From Amycolatopsis sp. 195334CR (GTDB lineage Bacteria; Actinomycetota; Actinomycetes; Mycobacteriales; Pseudonocardiaceae), in NCBI RefSeq assembly GCF_017309385.1, contig NZ_JAFJMJ010000001.1:3100001-3164000 (forward strand): a stretch of 64,000 nt of DNA, written 5' to 3'. This document shows positions 16,722 to 25,720 of this stretch, one piece after another. Position 1 is the first letter of the stretch. Every line of letters starts with the position of its first letter. The notes under the pieces were generated by a model, which did not search any database, was not told the DNA's origin, and saw only the letters and a program-made list of their open reading frames with translations. Made by a program: the position numbers and the translations under genes.

Positions 16722-17541
16722 TGAAGTGCAGGTCGACGAAGGCCTCCTCGATGCCGGCTTCGCGAGCGGCGGCGAGTTGGGCGGCGACGTCTGGTAGTTC
16801 CGCGCCCGGGCGCGGGTTCAGGCGCAGGATCCGCCGCAGCTTGCCGGGATCGCGTCCGGCGCGGTCGGCGGCCGTGCGGATCACGTCCCACTGCTGGGCC
16901 ATGACCTCCAGCGGTCGTCCGGCGGGCAGCCAGCCGTCCGCCTTGCGGCCGACGCGCTCCAGCGCGGCTTCGGTGTGCGCGCCGAGCAGGAGCGGGGGGT
17001 GCGGGCGCTGCACCGGGCGCAGGTCCACCTGTGACGGCGGGATCTGCCACAGCGGTCCCTCGTGCGTCACGGGGTCGCCCGTCCACATGGCCACCAGCGC
17101 GTCCATCAGCTCTTCGAGCCGCCTGCCCCGTGCTGCCCACGGCACGCCGGCCGCCGCGTACTCCGAGCGCATCCACCCGATGCCGAGCCCGACGTCCAGC
17201 CGTCCCTGGCTGACGAGGTCGAGCGAGGTGAGGGTGCGCGCCAGCAGCAGCGGCGAGTGCAACGTGCCGATCAGCGTGCTGCTGCCGAGCCGGATCTGCT
17301 CGGTGGCGGTCGCCGCCACGGTCAGCGCGACCAGCGGGTCGAGGTACTTGGTGAACTGCGGCGGGTACGGCCGTTCCGGTGTGCCGCCCGGGTAGAGGTC
17401 GCTGGGCTCCAGCGGCGTCAGCACCCGGTCGCCCACCCAGATCGACTCGTAACCGACCTTCTCCGCGTGCGCGGCGAAGGTCCCGATGCCCGTCGCATCG
17501 GCGAGCGCGCCGTAGTGCGGAAGGCCGACGCCGAGTCGCAT
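16654..17541 (-). CDS. LLM-class F420-dependent oxidoreductase
   Basis: A 295-residue luciferase-like monooxygenase fold. Family features are [11 protein letters not shown] at the start, WVGDRVLTPLEP, the strand IRLGSSTLIGTLHSPLLLART, GRLDVGLGIGWMRSEYAAAGVP and the C-terminal PLLLGAHTEAALERVGRKADGWLP. This matches the actinobacterial F420-type subgroup; F420 as cofactor is inferred from the subgroup, and the substrate is unknown. The ATG shares its A with the stop of the upstream aminotransferase gene (TGATG), so translation is coupled. Confidence 0.88.
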   Translation of the reverse strand: MRLGVGLPHYGALADATGIGTFAAHAEKVGYESIWVGDRVLTPLEPSDLYPGGTPERPYPPQFTKYLDPLVALTVAATATEQIRLGSSTLIGTLHSPLLLARTLTSLDLVSQGRLDVGLGIGWMRSEYAAAGVPWAARGRRLEELMDALVAMWTGDPVTHEGPLWQIPPSQVDLRPVQRPHPPLLLGAHTEAALERVGRKADGWLPAGRPLEVMAQQWDVIRTAADRAGRDPGKLRRILRLNPRPGAELPDVAAQLAAAREAGIEEAFVDLHFITASVAEATERADDLFALVARG

Positions 17542-18749
17542 CAGCGCGCCTCTCCGAGGAGTCGCGCGACGCGGCCGATGCCTTCGACCAGGTCGTCCTT
17601 GGCCAGTGCGTAGGAGAACCGGAAATAACCGGGCGTGCCGAACGCTTCGCCTGGTACAGCGGCAACTTCGGCCTCGCGCAGGAGGATCTCCGCCAGCTGC
17701 ACGGTATCGGTGGCGCGCTCGCCGCGGATTTCCTTGCCCAGCAAGGACTTCACCGAGGGGTACGCGTAGAAGGCGCCCTCCGGCGTCGGGCAGTCGACGC
17801 CGGGGATCTCGGACAGCATCGCGACGATCGTCCGGCGCCGTTCGTCGAACGACTCGCGCATCCGTGCCACCGCGTCGAGCGGACCGGCGACGGCGGCCAG
17901 TGCTGCCCGCTGCGCCACGTTCGACACGTTGCCGCACAGGTGCGACTGGTAGCTCGAGGCCGCCTTGATCACGTCCGCCGGGCCGATGATCCAGCCGACC
18001 CGCCAGCCGGTCATCGAGTAGGTCTTCGCCACGCCGTTCAGCACGAGCGTCCGGTCGGCCAGCTCCGGCACCACCACCGGCAGCGACTCCGCCTTCGCGC
18101 CGTCGTAGACCAGGTGCTCGTAAATCTCGTCGGTGATCACCCAGATGCCGTGTTCGAGCGCCCAGCGCCCGATCGCCTCGACCGCCTCGCGCGGGTAGAC
18201 CGCGCCGGTCGGGTTCGACGGCGAGTTGAACAGCAGCACCTTCGTCCGCGGGGTCCGCGCGGCCTCCAGCTGCTCCACGCTGACCAGGTAACCGGTCGAC
18301 TCGTCCGCGGTGACCTGCACCGGCACGCCACCGGCCAGGGTGATCGACTCGGGGTAGGTGGTCCAGTACGGCGCGGGCAGCAGCACCTCGTCGCCCGGGT
18401 CGAGCAGCGTGGCGAAGGCCGAGTAGACCGCCTGCTTGCCGCCGTTGGTCACCAGCGTCTGCGACGGCTCGACCGCCAGGCCCGAGTCGCGCAGGGTCTT
18501 CGCGGCGATCGCCTCGCGCAGTTCGGGCAGGCCCGCGGCGGCGGTGTAGCCGTGGTTCGCCCGATCGCGCACCGCCGCGGCGGCCGCCTCGACCACGTAG
18601 TCCGGCGTGGGGAAGTCGGGCTGACCGGCGCCGAAGCCGATCACCGGGCGGCCTTCGGCCTTGAGGGCCTTGGCCTTGGCGTCCACGGCGAGCGTGGCGG
18701 ACGGGTTGATGCCGGCGATCCTGGCCGAGATGCGGTCGCGGGTGGTCAT
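17541..18749 (-). CDS. aspC: class I pyridoxal-phosphate aminotransferase (aspartate aminotransferase type)
   Basis: A 402-residue fold-type I aminotransferase. It has [57 protein letters not shown], the PLP lysine Lys242 in [13 protein letters not shown], and FRFSYAL near the end. It transfers an amino group between aspartate or a similar donor and 2-oxoglutarate in the cytoplasm. It sits directly before tRNA-Trp and secE, but on the other strand, as in other actinobacteria. The ATG at 18749 was chosen because upstream codons lack conservation with the family. It is coupled to the downstream oxidoreductase. Confidence 0.93.
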   Translation of the reverse strand: MTTRDRISARIAGINPSATLAVDAKAKALKAEGRPVIGFGAGQPDFPTPDYVVEAAAAAVRDRANHGYTAAAGLPELREAIAAKTLRDSGLAVEPSQTLVTNGGKQAVYSAFATLLDPGDEVLLPAPYWTTYPESITLAGGVPVQVTADESTGYLVSVEQLEAARTPRTKVLLFNSPSNPTGAVYPREAVEAIGRWALEHGIWVITDEIYEHLVYDGAKAESLPVVVPELADRTLVLNGVAKTYSMTGWRVGWIIGPADVIKAASSYQSHLCGNVSNVAQRAALAAVAGPLDAVARMRESFDERRRTIVAMLSEIPGVDCPTPEGAFYAYPSVKSLLGKEIRGERATDTVQLAEILLREAEVAAVPGEAFGTPGYFRFSYALAKDDLVEGIGRVARLLGEAR

Positions 18750-18927
18750 GGGGGCAGTTTTCCACGGCGGGTGTGCTTCGCCACAAGGTGGCCAAGGCCG
18801 TCGAGAGGGGTAGCTTGCACGCGCCGGTGGGCCTTGCCGTAGACTTCCGAACTTGGAACGCCCGACACTCGTCCCCGCAGGGATGCGGGGAGGGTCGAAT
18901 GCGTCCAAGAGCGGCGGTTGCGCTCAA

Positions 18928-19000
<73 letters not shown>

Positions 19001-19031
19001 CGTATCAGTCGGTGAAGCGGAGGAGTGGTTC

Positions 19032-19445
19032 GTGAGCGAGGACGGCGAGAAGGACCAGGAGAAGGAGCCGAAGCGCCCCTCTCGTCCGGTCACCGCCGCG
19101 GCTCGGCGTGAGCGTCGCGCCTCCGCCCGGCCAGCCGGCAAGGCAGGCGCGGCCAAGTCGGAAGAGGACGGGGACAAGACCCGGCCGGCGGGCAAGGCGT
19201 CCGACGCCAAGGCCAAGCCGACGCCGAAGCGTGATCGCAAGGACAAGCAGGCCTCGCCGATCAAGCGGCTGGTCCGCTTCATCCGCGAGGTGTGGGCCGA
19301 GCTGCGGAAGGTCATCTGGCCGACCCGCAAGCAGATGGTCACCTACACCGCGGTGGTGCTGGTCTTCCTGGCGTTCATGGTGGCCCTGGTCTTCGGCCTG
19401 GACCTCGTGTTCCACGAGGCCATCGGTGTCGTATTCGGCAACTGA
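19032..19445 (+). CDS. secE: preprotein translocase subunit SecE
   Basis: A 137-residue protein: a charged, disordered N-terminal extension rich in Lys, Glu, Arg and Ala (about 1-75), typical of actinobacteria, then the conserved core FIREVWAELRKVIWPTRKQM and one membrane helix (about 105-130). SecE clamps SecY in the Sec translocon. GTG start at 19032 follows GGAGG, 32 bp after tRNA-Trp. nusG follows. Confidence 0.95.
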   Translation: MSEDGEKDQEKEPKRPSRPVTAAARRERRASARPAGKAGAAKSEEDGDKTRPAGKASDAKAKPTPKRDRKDKQASPIKRLVRFIREVWAELRKVIWPTRKQMVTYTAVVLVFLAFMVALVFGLDLVFHEAIGVVFGN

Positions 19446-19467
19446 GCGCGCCGGGGGACGCCGCTGA

Positions 19468-20346
<879 letters not shown>

Positions 20347-20366
20347 CGGCTCGGCACAGAGCCGGC

Positions 20367-20399
20367 AGTCCCCGCGTACTGGCAGGTGTGCGGGGGACT
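20367..20399 (+). promoter_or_regulatory. hairpin in the nusG-rplK spacer
   Basis: AGTCCCCGC pairs with GCGGGGGACT (one bulged base) across a 14-base loop, 25 bp before the rplK start. It could be part of an L1/L11 leader control element or a partial terminator. Confidence 0.4.
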
Positions 20400-20423
20400 T
20401 GATAGTGAGAAGGACACGAAGCA

Positions 20424-20858
20424 ATGCCACCCAAGAAGAAGAAGCTTGCAGCGATCATCAAGCTGCAGATCTCGGCGGGGGCCGCGAACCCGGCTCCGCC
20501 GGTCGGCCCGGCGCTGGGTCAGCACGGCGTCAACATCATGGAGTTCTGCAAGGCCTACAACGCCGCGACCGAGTCGCAGCGCGGCAACGTGGTGCCGGTC
20601 GAGATCTCCGTGTACGAGGACCGCTCGTTCGACTTCAAGCTCAAGACCCCGCCGGCGGCGAAGCTGCTGCTCAAGGCCGCGGGCGTGGAGAAGGGCTCCG
20701 GTGAGCCGCACAAGACCAAGGTCGCCAAGGTGACCTGGGACCAGGTGCGCGAGATCGCCGAGACCAAGAAGAGCGACCTCAACGCCAACGACATCGACCA
20801 GGCGGCGAAGATCATCGCCGGCACCGCCCGTTCCATGGGCATCACGGTCGAGGGCTGA
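20424..20858 (+). CDS. rplK: 50S ribosomal protein L11
   Basis: A 144-residue L11, full length. It has the N-terminal [29 protein letters not shown] (proline switch helix) and the C-terminal rRNA-binding domain ending [20 protein letters not shown]. It binds 23S rRNA at the GTPase centre, the thiopeptide target. It is followed by rplA in the usual operon. Confidence 0.98.
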
Positions 20859-20938
20859 CCTCACCGCACGACCGTGGGAGGGCCAGCGCTGGCCCACACC
20901 ACACCTGATCCGCATCTTTTGAGCTAGAAGGACAGAGC

Positions 20939-21658
20939 ATGACCAAGCGCAGCAAGGCCTATCGCCAGGCCTCCGAGCTGATCGACCGCGAGCGGCTGTA
21001 CGCCCCGCTCGAGGCCGCGAAGCTCGCCAAGGAGACCTCCAAGACCAAGATGGACGCCACCGTCGAGGTCGCCATGCGCCTCGGGGTGGACCCCCGCAAG
21101 GCCGACCAGATGGTCCGCGGCACCGTGAACCTGCCGCACGGCACCGGTAAGACCGCCCGCGTCATCGTCTTCGCCACCGGCGACAAGGCCGCCGAGGCCG
21201 AAGCCGCCGGCGCGGACGCGGTTGGCACCGACGAACTGATCGAGCGCATCCAGGGTGGCTGGCTCGACTTCGACGCCGCGATCGCGACGCCGGACCAGAT
21301 GGCGAAGGTCGGGCGCATCGCCCGGATCCTCGGCCCGCGTGGCCTGATGCCGAACCCGAAGACCGGCACGGTGACCCCCGCGGTCGCCAAGGCGGTCTCG
21401 GACATCAAGGGCGGAAAGATCAACTTCCGCGTGGACAAGCAGGCCAACCTGCACCTGGTGATCGGCAAGGCCTCGTTCGACACCGACAAGCTGGTGGAGA
21501 ACTACGCCGCCGCGCTGGACGAGATCCTGCGCGCCAAGCCGTCGTCGGCGAAGGGCCGTTACCTGAAGAAGGTCACCTTCACCACGACCATGGGCCCCGG
21601 CATCCCGGTGGACCCGGCTCGCACCCGCAACCTCCTCGCCGAGGACGCGAACGCCTGA
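20939..21658 (+). CDS. rplA: 50S ribosomal protein L1
   Basis: A 239-residue L1 with the standard landmarks: [32 protein letters not shown] and the [16 protein letters not shown] strand. It binds 23S rRNA at the L1 stalk and in many bacteria represses its own operon. A strong intrinsic terminator lies 16 bp after the stop, so the secE-to-rplA unit ends here. Confidence 0.98.
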   Translation: MTKRSKAYRQASELIDRERLYAPLEAAKLAKETSKTKMDATVEVAMRLGVDPRKADQMVRGTVNLPHGTGKTARVIVFATGDKAAEAEAAGADAVGTDELIERIQGGWLDFDAAIATPDQMAKVGRIARILGPRGLMPNPKTGTVTPAVAKAVSDIKGGKINFRVDKQANLHLVIGKASFDTDKLVENYAAALDEILRAKPSSAKGRYLKKVTFTTTMGPGIPVDPARTRNLLAEDANA

Positions 21659-21674
21659 GCCACCTGAACACAAA

Positions 21675-21708
21675 GGGCGGTCCCGCACCCCGCGGGACCG
21701 CCCTTTTT
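21675..21708 (+). terminator. intrinsic terminator after rplA
   Basis: GGGCGGTCCCGC, loop ACCCC, GCGGGACCGCCC, then TTTTT: a perfect 12-bp stem with a T-run, the clearest Rho-independent terminator in the window. Confidence 0.93.
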
Positions 21709-21760
21709 CATGCCCGCCCCCTCCCCAACTTCCGCACGCCACCGCACCCCCCACCTGCCG

Positions 21761-21897
21761 ACCCGGCTTCCGCAGGCAAACGCAGGCCCACCCACCGATG
21801 CGGCTTCTGCGGGCAAAGGCAGGTTCGCCCGCCTGACCTGCTTCTGCGGGCTAAAGCAGGTCGGCGGGCGGGAGCGGCTTTCGCGGGCTAAAGCGTG
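21761..21897 (+). repeat. four-copy 37-bp-period hairpin repeat array
   Basis: Four hairpin units with the common CTT of their left arm at 21767, 21804, 21841 and 21878, exactly 37 bp apart. The best copy (21835-21862) reads GACCTGCTTCTGCGGGC then TAAAGCAGGTC and folds on itself: outer arms CCTGCTT/AAAGCAGG, inner TGC/GC around GG. The last copy overlaps the 3' end of the next gene and supplies its TAG stop. Same family as the array at 23961-24246. Confidence 0.85.
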
Positions 21898-22889
21898 GCC
21901 AGCTTGGCCTCGAGCTGGTCCGCGAGCTTGTTCATGATCTTCGCGTAACTGGCGTAGCTCAGCGGCGCGACGGCATCCCATTCGACGAAGCGGTCGTTCG
22001 CGGCGGCGGGCATCGCGGCGAACACCGGGTTGGCCTTGAGCTGCGCGGGCGGGATCGACGCCGGGCGCGTGTCCCACATCAGCAGGTCGCCCTGGTACTT
22101 GTCCGCCCGTTCCCACGACAGCGTCTCGAAGTAGCCGCCGCCGGTGGCGTCCGGGTTGTCCGGCGTCTTGATCGGCAGGCCGAGGCCCTCCGTGTAGTAC
22201 GCGAGGTCGGGGTTGCGGGCGGGGACCACCACGAAGTACTGGTCCGGCAACCCGCCGATCGCCACGATGCTGCGGTTCTCCGCCTTCATCCGCGCGCCGA
22301 TGTCCTTGACCCGCTGGGCGGCTGCCTGGAAGGCCTGCTCATCCGCCTTGACCTGCGCCGATTCGACGTCGGCGCCGAGGCTGCGGGCGAGGTCCTTATA
22401 GCGCGAGATCGTCTTGGGCAGGTCGGCGCCGGACTGCACGATGCCCGCGGTCGGGGTGAGTTCGAGCGCGCGCTTCTCCTGGTCCTCCTCGAGGTGCCAG
22501 AGGCCGGGGAACTCGGCGTACTTGCCGCTGACCAGCAGTTCCGGCTTCAGCGACGCGAGGCGTTCGAGGTTGAGCGTGCCGTAGGCCTGGCCGGTGACGT
22601 CGGTGACCTCGGCCGGGACCAGGCTCCCCGCCTCCGGTTCGACCGTGCCGTCGGGGCGGACCAGCGGACCGAAGGTGCCGGTCACCTTCACCCCGAAGTC
22701 TTTCAGGGCCGCCGCCGACGAAACCTGGGCGACGATCCGCTGGGGCGTCCCGGCCGCGGTCACCGTGGTCCCGCGGTCGTCGGTGAAGGACCAGCCTCCC
22801 GGCGCGGCGGCCTGATCGCCGCCCCCACCACACGCCGTCAACCCCACCAGAGCGACGGCGACCGTCGCCACCAGCGTCTTTCTACGCAC
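21888..22889 (-). CDS. iron-siderophore ABC transporter substrate-binding lipoprotein
   Basis: A 333-residue FecB/FepB-type binding protein. The lipoprotein signal peptide ends in the lipobox LTAC (Cys about 20). Binding-domain features are TPQRIVAQVSSAAALKDFGVK, LASLKPELLVSGKY and the C-terminal helix ISYAKIMNKLADQLEAKL-like end. It captures a ferric siderophore outside the membrane. GTG 22889 was chosen over TTG 22898 because GGAGG sits 9 bases upstream of the GTG, while the TTG abuts it. An iron box lies just upstream, so expression should rise in low iron. No permease or ATPase gene is adjacent; they must be elsewhere. The stop codon lies within a repeat copy. Confidence 0.88.
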   Translation of the reverse strand: MRRKTLVATVAVALVGLTACGGGGDQAAAPGGWSFTDDRGTTVTAAGTPQRIVAQVSSAAALKDFGVKVTGTFGPLVRPDGTVEPEAGSLVPAEVTDVTGQAYGTLNLERLASLKPELLVSGKYAEFPGLWHLEEDQEKRALELTPTAGIVQSGADLPKTISRYKDLARSLGADVESAQVKADEQAFQAAAQRVKDIGARMKAENRSIVAIGGLPDQYFVVVPARNPDLAYYTEGLGLPIKTPDNPDATGGGYFETLSWERADKYQGDLLMWDTRPASIPPAQLKANPVFAAMPAAANDRFVEWDAVAPLSYASYAKIMNKLADQLEAKLATL

Positions 22890-22909
22890 TTGGAACAACC
22901 TCCGTTGAG

Positions 22910-22928
22910 TTAGGTGAAGCTACCCTAA
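22910..22928 (-). promoter_or_regulatory. IdeR/DmdR iron box
   Basis: The 19-bp site TTAGGTGAAGCTACCCTAA matches the actinobacterial iron box TTAGGTTAGGCTAACCTAA at 16 of 19 positions and lies 21-39 bp upstream of the binding-protein start. Iron-loaded IdeR/DmdR should repress the gene. Confidence 0.8.
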
Positions 22929-22967
22929 ACGCGAAGGCTGTCTGATGTGGACAGGGTGTGACGAGCG

Positions 22968-23927
22968 TCAGTTGGACGGCGGGGCGCTCGGCTTGGGCGG
23001 ACACGGGTTGGGCTCCTTCTCGTGTCCGATGATCAGCCACTGGCTGTGCTGGACTTCCTTCACGGTGAAGGCGCCGAGCGAGGGGCCACCCTTCACCGTG
23101 TAGTCGCAGGAGCTGATCCGCATGGTGCTCTGGATGGGCACGTTGGACCGCTTCTGGATGGACTCTGCGTAGTCGTTGTCGTGCTCGACCTGAATGTTCA
23201 AGGCCCCGGCGGCGGCTTTGCAGTCCGGGTAACCCATGTTGACCGCGAACTCCTGCCGAGCCTTTTCGTCGAAGAGATTGCAGGCGTCGGTCGGGTCGTT
23301 CTGCGCTATCGCGTCGTAGACACCGCGTACCGACTCGAAAGGTGTCGGCGCGAGCAGGGGGCGTTCCTGATAGTTGCCGCCACCGGTCTCCGCTGCTGGC
23401 CGGTCATCTTCATCGCCGGTGCCGAAGAAATGGTTGTAGGCGAGCTTGCCCGCGATCAGCAGCACGATGAGCAGGAGGAAGGCGCTCAGCAACTTGGCGC
23501 CGAAGCGCTTCAGCCACCGCGGCACCGCGACCTTGGGCGGTGGTGGCGGCTGGGGTGGCTGCGCGGGAAGCCACTGCTGGCTCGGCTGGGGCAACTGCTG
23601 ATGACTGGGCTGAGGCAGTGACTGCTGACTCGGCTGGGGTAGCGGCTGGTGGCTGGGCTGGGGCAGCGGTGGCTGGGTCGACTCGAGGGGTGACTGCGGG
23701 GCCAGGCCGGACGACGGCTGCTGGGTCAGCTCGCTGCCCGGTTGCTGGGCTTGCTGGGCCTTCTGTGCCTCAGAGAACTTGAGGAACTCCTGGAATTGCT
23801 GAAACTGCTGGAACTGGCGCAACTGCTCCGGATCGGCCGGCGGCTGGGGGGCCGGCTCCGCCCGGCGGGCAGGTTCGACCTCGGCCCCGGGGTGCTCTTC
23901 TCCACGCTGGTCCGCCACGTGACCCAT
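22968..23927 (-). CDS. Gln/Pro-rich single-pass membrane protein, function unknown
   Basis: A 319-residue protein. The cytoplasmic N-terminal part is strongly biased: a Gln/Phe-rich stretch (QFQQFQQFQEFLKF, about 38-52) then an imperfect proline-glutamine repeat (units like LPQPSQQ, about 80-125). One membrane helix follows (about 145-170, FLLLIVLLIAGKLAY), then an external domain with three or four Cys and a DUF4878/NTF2-like look (VYDAIAQNDPTDACNLFDEKARQEFA). The start is uncertain: ATG 23927 or GTG 23918. I do not recognise a function. It is upstream of the binding-protein gene on the same strand but separated by the iron box. Confidence 0.65.
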   Translation of the reverse strand: MGHVADQRGEEHPGAEVEPARRAEPAPQPPADPEQLRQFQQFQQFQEFLKFSEAQKAQQAQQPGSELTQQPSSGLAPQSPLESTQPPLPQPSHQPLPQPSQQSLPQPSHQQLPQPSQQWLPAQPPQPPPPPKVAVPRWLKRFGAKLLSAFLLLIVLLIAGKLAYNHFFGTGDEDDRPAAETGGGNYQERPLLAPTPFESVRGVYDAIAQNDPTDACNLFDEKARQEFAVNMGYPDCKAAAGALNIQVEHDNDYAESIQKRSNVPIQSTMRISSCDYTVKGGPSLGAFTVKEVQHSQWLIIGHEKEPNPCPPKPSAPPSN

Positions 23928-23960
23928 GATGCCGGTCCACCCGCGCCCCGTCTGCCCGCC

Positions 23961-24246
23961 ACCCTGCTTTAGCGGGCAAAAGCCGGGTGACGCCGCGGGG
24001 ACCTGCTTCTGCGGGCAAAAGCAGGTCCCGGCGGTCAACCGGCTTCTGCGGGGAGAAGCGGGTCCACTCGCCTGACCGGCTTCTGCCTGTGAAAGGCAGG
24101 TCTGCCCGCCCGACCGGCTTCTGCGGGGTAAAGCAGGTTCACCCGCTCAACCTGCGTCTGCCCTCAGAAGCAGGTCTCCGGCGGTCGCCTGCTTCTGCCC
24201 GCAGAAGCAGGTCTCCGGGGGTCGCCCGTTTGCCCGCGGAAGGTGG
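23961..24246. repeat. eight-copy 37-bp-period hairpin repeat array
   Basis: Eight related hairpin units start near 23961, 24000, 24037, 24074, 24112, 24149, 24186 and 24223 (spacing 37-39 bp). Each is about 28 bp with arms like ACCTGCTTCTGC and AAAAGCAGGTC, separated by 9-11 bp spacers that are themselves similar (for example CGGCGGTC). Two late units carry the inverted core (TGCCCGCAGAAGCAGG), so both orientations occur. The array fills the gap between the divergent membrane-protein gene and the rplJ leader. No gene is seen within it. Confidence 0.88.
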
Positions 24247-24297
24247 TTTTGGCTGTTCGGGTGGGGTGGGTGTGGGGGGCTCGCAGGCGGGTCGTAT

Positions 24298-24428
24298 AGT
24301 TGTCGGCGGTTCTACCGAAGACCGCTGGTCTTCTCCGGGCGTCAAGCCCGGGGAACGAAGGTCCCCCACGGAGTGGCGGGCGGCCCGCGCAGGAGGAACG
24401 AGGCTTGGCCGCCCCTACGCGACCTGTG
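24298..24428 (+). ncRNA. probable L10 (rplJL) mRNA leader
   Basis: The region before rplJ has the pattern of the L10(L12) autoregulatory leader: an early ACCGAAGACCGCTGGTCTT stem, the GAACGAAGGTCCCC strand and a GCAGGAGGAACGAGGC element, with the start codon about 100 bases further on. Excess L10-L12 complex binds such leaders to limit rplJ-rplL expression. Assigned by eye from position and motifs. Confidence 0.65.
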
Positions 24429-24462
24429 ACGCCCCGCGCCTGTCTGCGCTGGGGCGTTTTTC
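24429..24462 (+). terminator. terminator-like hairpin inside the rplJ leader
   Basis: ACGCCCCGCGC pairs with GCGCTGGGGCGT (one bulge) around a 6-base loop and is followed by a T-run. It lies between the L10 leader and the rplJ ribosome site, as expected for an attenuator. Confidence 0.65.
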
Positions 24463-24515
24463 CATTCCGGGGTTCCTCCACCCGAGCGGTCAACTAGCCA
24501 AGAGAGGAGGCGACC

Positions 24516-25067
24516 ATGGCGAAGCCCGACAAGGTGACGGCCGTCGCCGAGATCGCGGACAGGTTCCGTACGAGCTCGGCCACCGTTGTCACCGAGTACA
24601 CCGGCCTCTCCGTCGCCCAGCTGTCGCAGCTGCGTGTCGCTCTCGGCTCCAGTGCCAAGTACCGCGTCGCGAAGAACACCCTCGTCCAGCGCGCTGCGCA
24701 GGAAGCCGGTGTCCAGGGTCTGGATGACCTCTTCGTCGGCCCGACCGCGATCGCCTTCGTCGAAGGTGAAGCGGTCGACGCCGCGAAGGCGCTCCGTGAC
24801 TTCGCGAAGGACAACAGCGCCCTTGTCATCAAGGGCGGCTACATGGACGGCAAGCCCCTCAGCGTCTCCGAGATCAACCGCCTGGCGGACCTCGAGAGCC
24901 GCGAGGTGCTGCTGGCCAAGGCCGCCGGCGCGTTCAAGGCCAAGTTGTCCCAGGCCGCCGCGCTCTTCCAGGCGCCGGCTTCCCAGGTCGCCCGGCTCGC
25001 CGCCGCGCTCGAAGAGAAGCGCAAGGGCGAAGAGGGCGGCGCGGGCGAAGCACCTGCCGAAAGCTGA
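24516..25067 (+). CDS. rplJ: 50S ribosomal protein L10
   Basis: A 183-residue L10. It has the N-terminal rRNA-binding domain ([36 protein letters not shown]) and a C-terminal helix of alternating Ala/Arg/Glu that binds the L12 dimers. It forms the base of the L7/L12 stalk. ATG preceded by GAGAGGAGG. rplL follows after 47 bp in the same operon. Confidence 0.98.
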   Translation: MAKPDKVTAVAEIADRFRTSSATVVTEYTGLSVAQLSQLRVALGSSAKYRVAKNTLVQRAAQEAGVQGLDDLFVGPTAIAFVEGEAVDAAKALRDFAKDNSALVIKGGYMDGKPLSVSEINRLADLESREVLLAKAAGAFKAKLSQAAALFQAPASQVARLAAALEEKRKGEEGGAGEAPAES

Positions 25068-25114
25068 AATCAACCCCTGAACTCTAGAGTTCACATCCAG
25101 AGAGGAACGCCATC

Positions 25115-25501
25115 ATGGCGAAGCTGAGCACCGAAGAACTGCTCGACGCCTTCAAGGAGCTGACGCTGCTTGAGCTGTCCGAGTTCGTGAAGCAGTTCGA
25201 GGAGACCTTCGACGTCACCGCGGCCGCCCCGGCCGCCGTGGTCGCCGCCGCCCCGGGTGCCGCCGCGCCGGCCGCCGCCGAGGAGCAGGACGAGTTCGAC
25301 GTCGTGCTCGAGTCCGCCGGTGACAAGAAGATCCAGGTCATCAAGGTGGTCCGCGAGGTCGTCTCCGGCCTGGGCCTGAAGGAGGCCAAGGAGCTGGTCG
25401 AGGGCGCGCCCAAGGCCATCCTGGAGAAGGTCGACAAGGAGGCCGCCGAGGCCGCCAAGGAGAAGCTCGAGGGCGCGGGCGCGAAGATCTCGCTCAAGTG
25501 A
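25115..25501 (+). CDS. rplL: 50S ribosomal protein L7/L12
   Basis: A 128-residue stalk protein: N-terminal dimerisation helix pair ([25 protein letters not shown]), an Ala/Pro hinge (about 38-58), and the C-terminal domain with [21 protein letters not shown] that recruits elongation factors. A perfect 16-bp hairpin follows the stop. Confidence 0.98.
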   Translation: MAKLSTEELLDAFKELTLLELSEFVKQFEETFDVTAAAPAAVVAAAPGAAAPAAAEEQDEFDVVLESAGDKKIQVIKVVREVVSGLGLKEAKELVEGAPKAILEKVDKEAAEAAKEKLEGAGAKISLK

Positions 25502-25524
25502 TCCTGGGCTGACCCAGTACTGCC

Positions 25525-25560
25525 GGAAGGGGCGGGCACCGCGAGGTGCCCGCCCCTTCC
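25525..25560 (+). terminator. hairpin terminator after rplL
   Basis: GGAAGGGGCGGGCACC, loop GCGA, and its perfect 16-bp complement. No T-run. It separates the rplJ-rplL unit from the mce operon. Confidence 0.85.
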
Positions 25561-25720
25561 GCTATTTGCTGCGCGATTCCCCCTGATGGGCTACGGTGCT
25601 GCCACCGCGCCCGACCCCGCCCGCCGGGGAAAACTCGTGAGTAACCTGTGTCCGGCCTGCTCGTTGCTACACCAGGGTGGGTTGCAAGAGCCGACAATGA
25701 AGACTGCTCCTGGAGGTGCG

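Noticed and set aside
23928..24038. N-terminal extension of the Gln/Pro-rich membrane protein through the repeats
   Set aside because: These codons (CFCPQKQV, GFCPLKQ) are just translated hairpin repeat, with no ribosome site.
23961..24246. CRISPR-like array with 37-bp period
   Set aside because: The variable parts are only 9-11 bp and similar to each other, the units are degenerate and occur in both orientations, and no cas gene is present. It is a hairpin repeat array.
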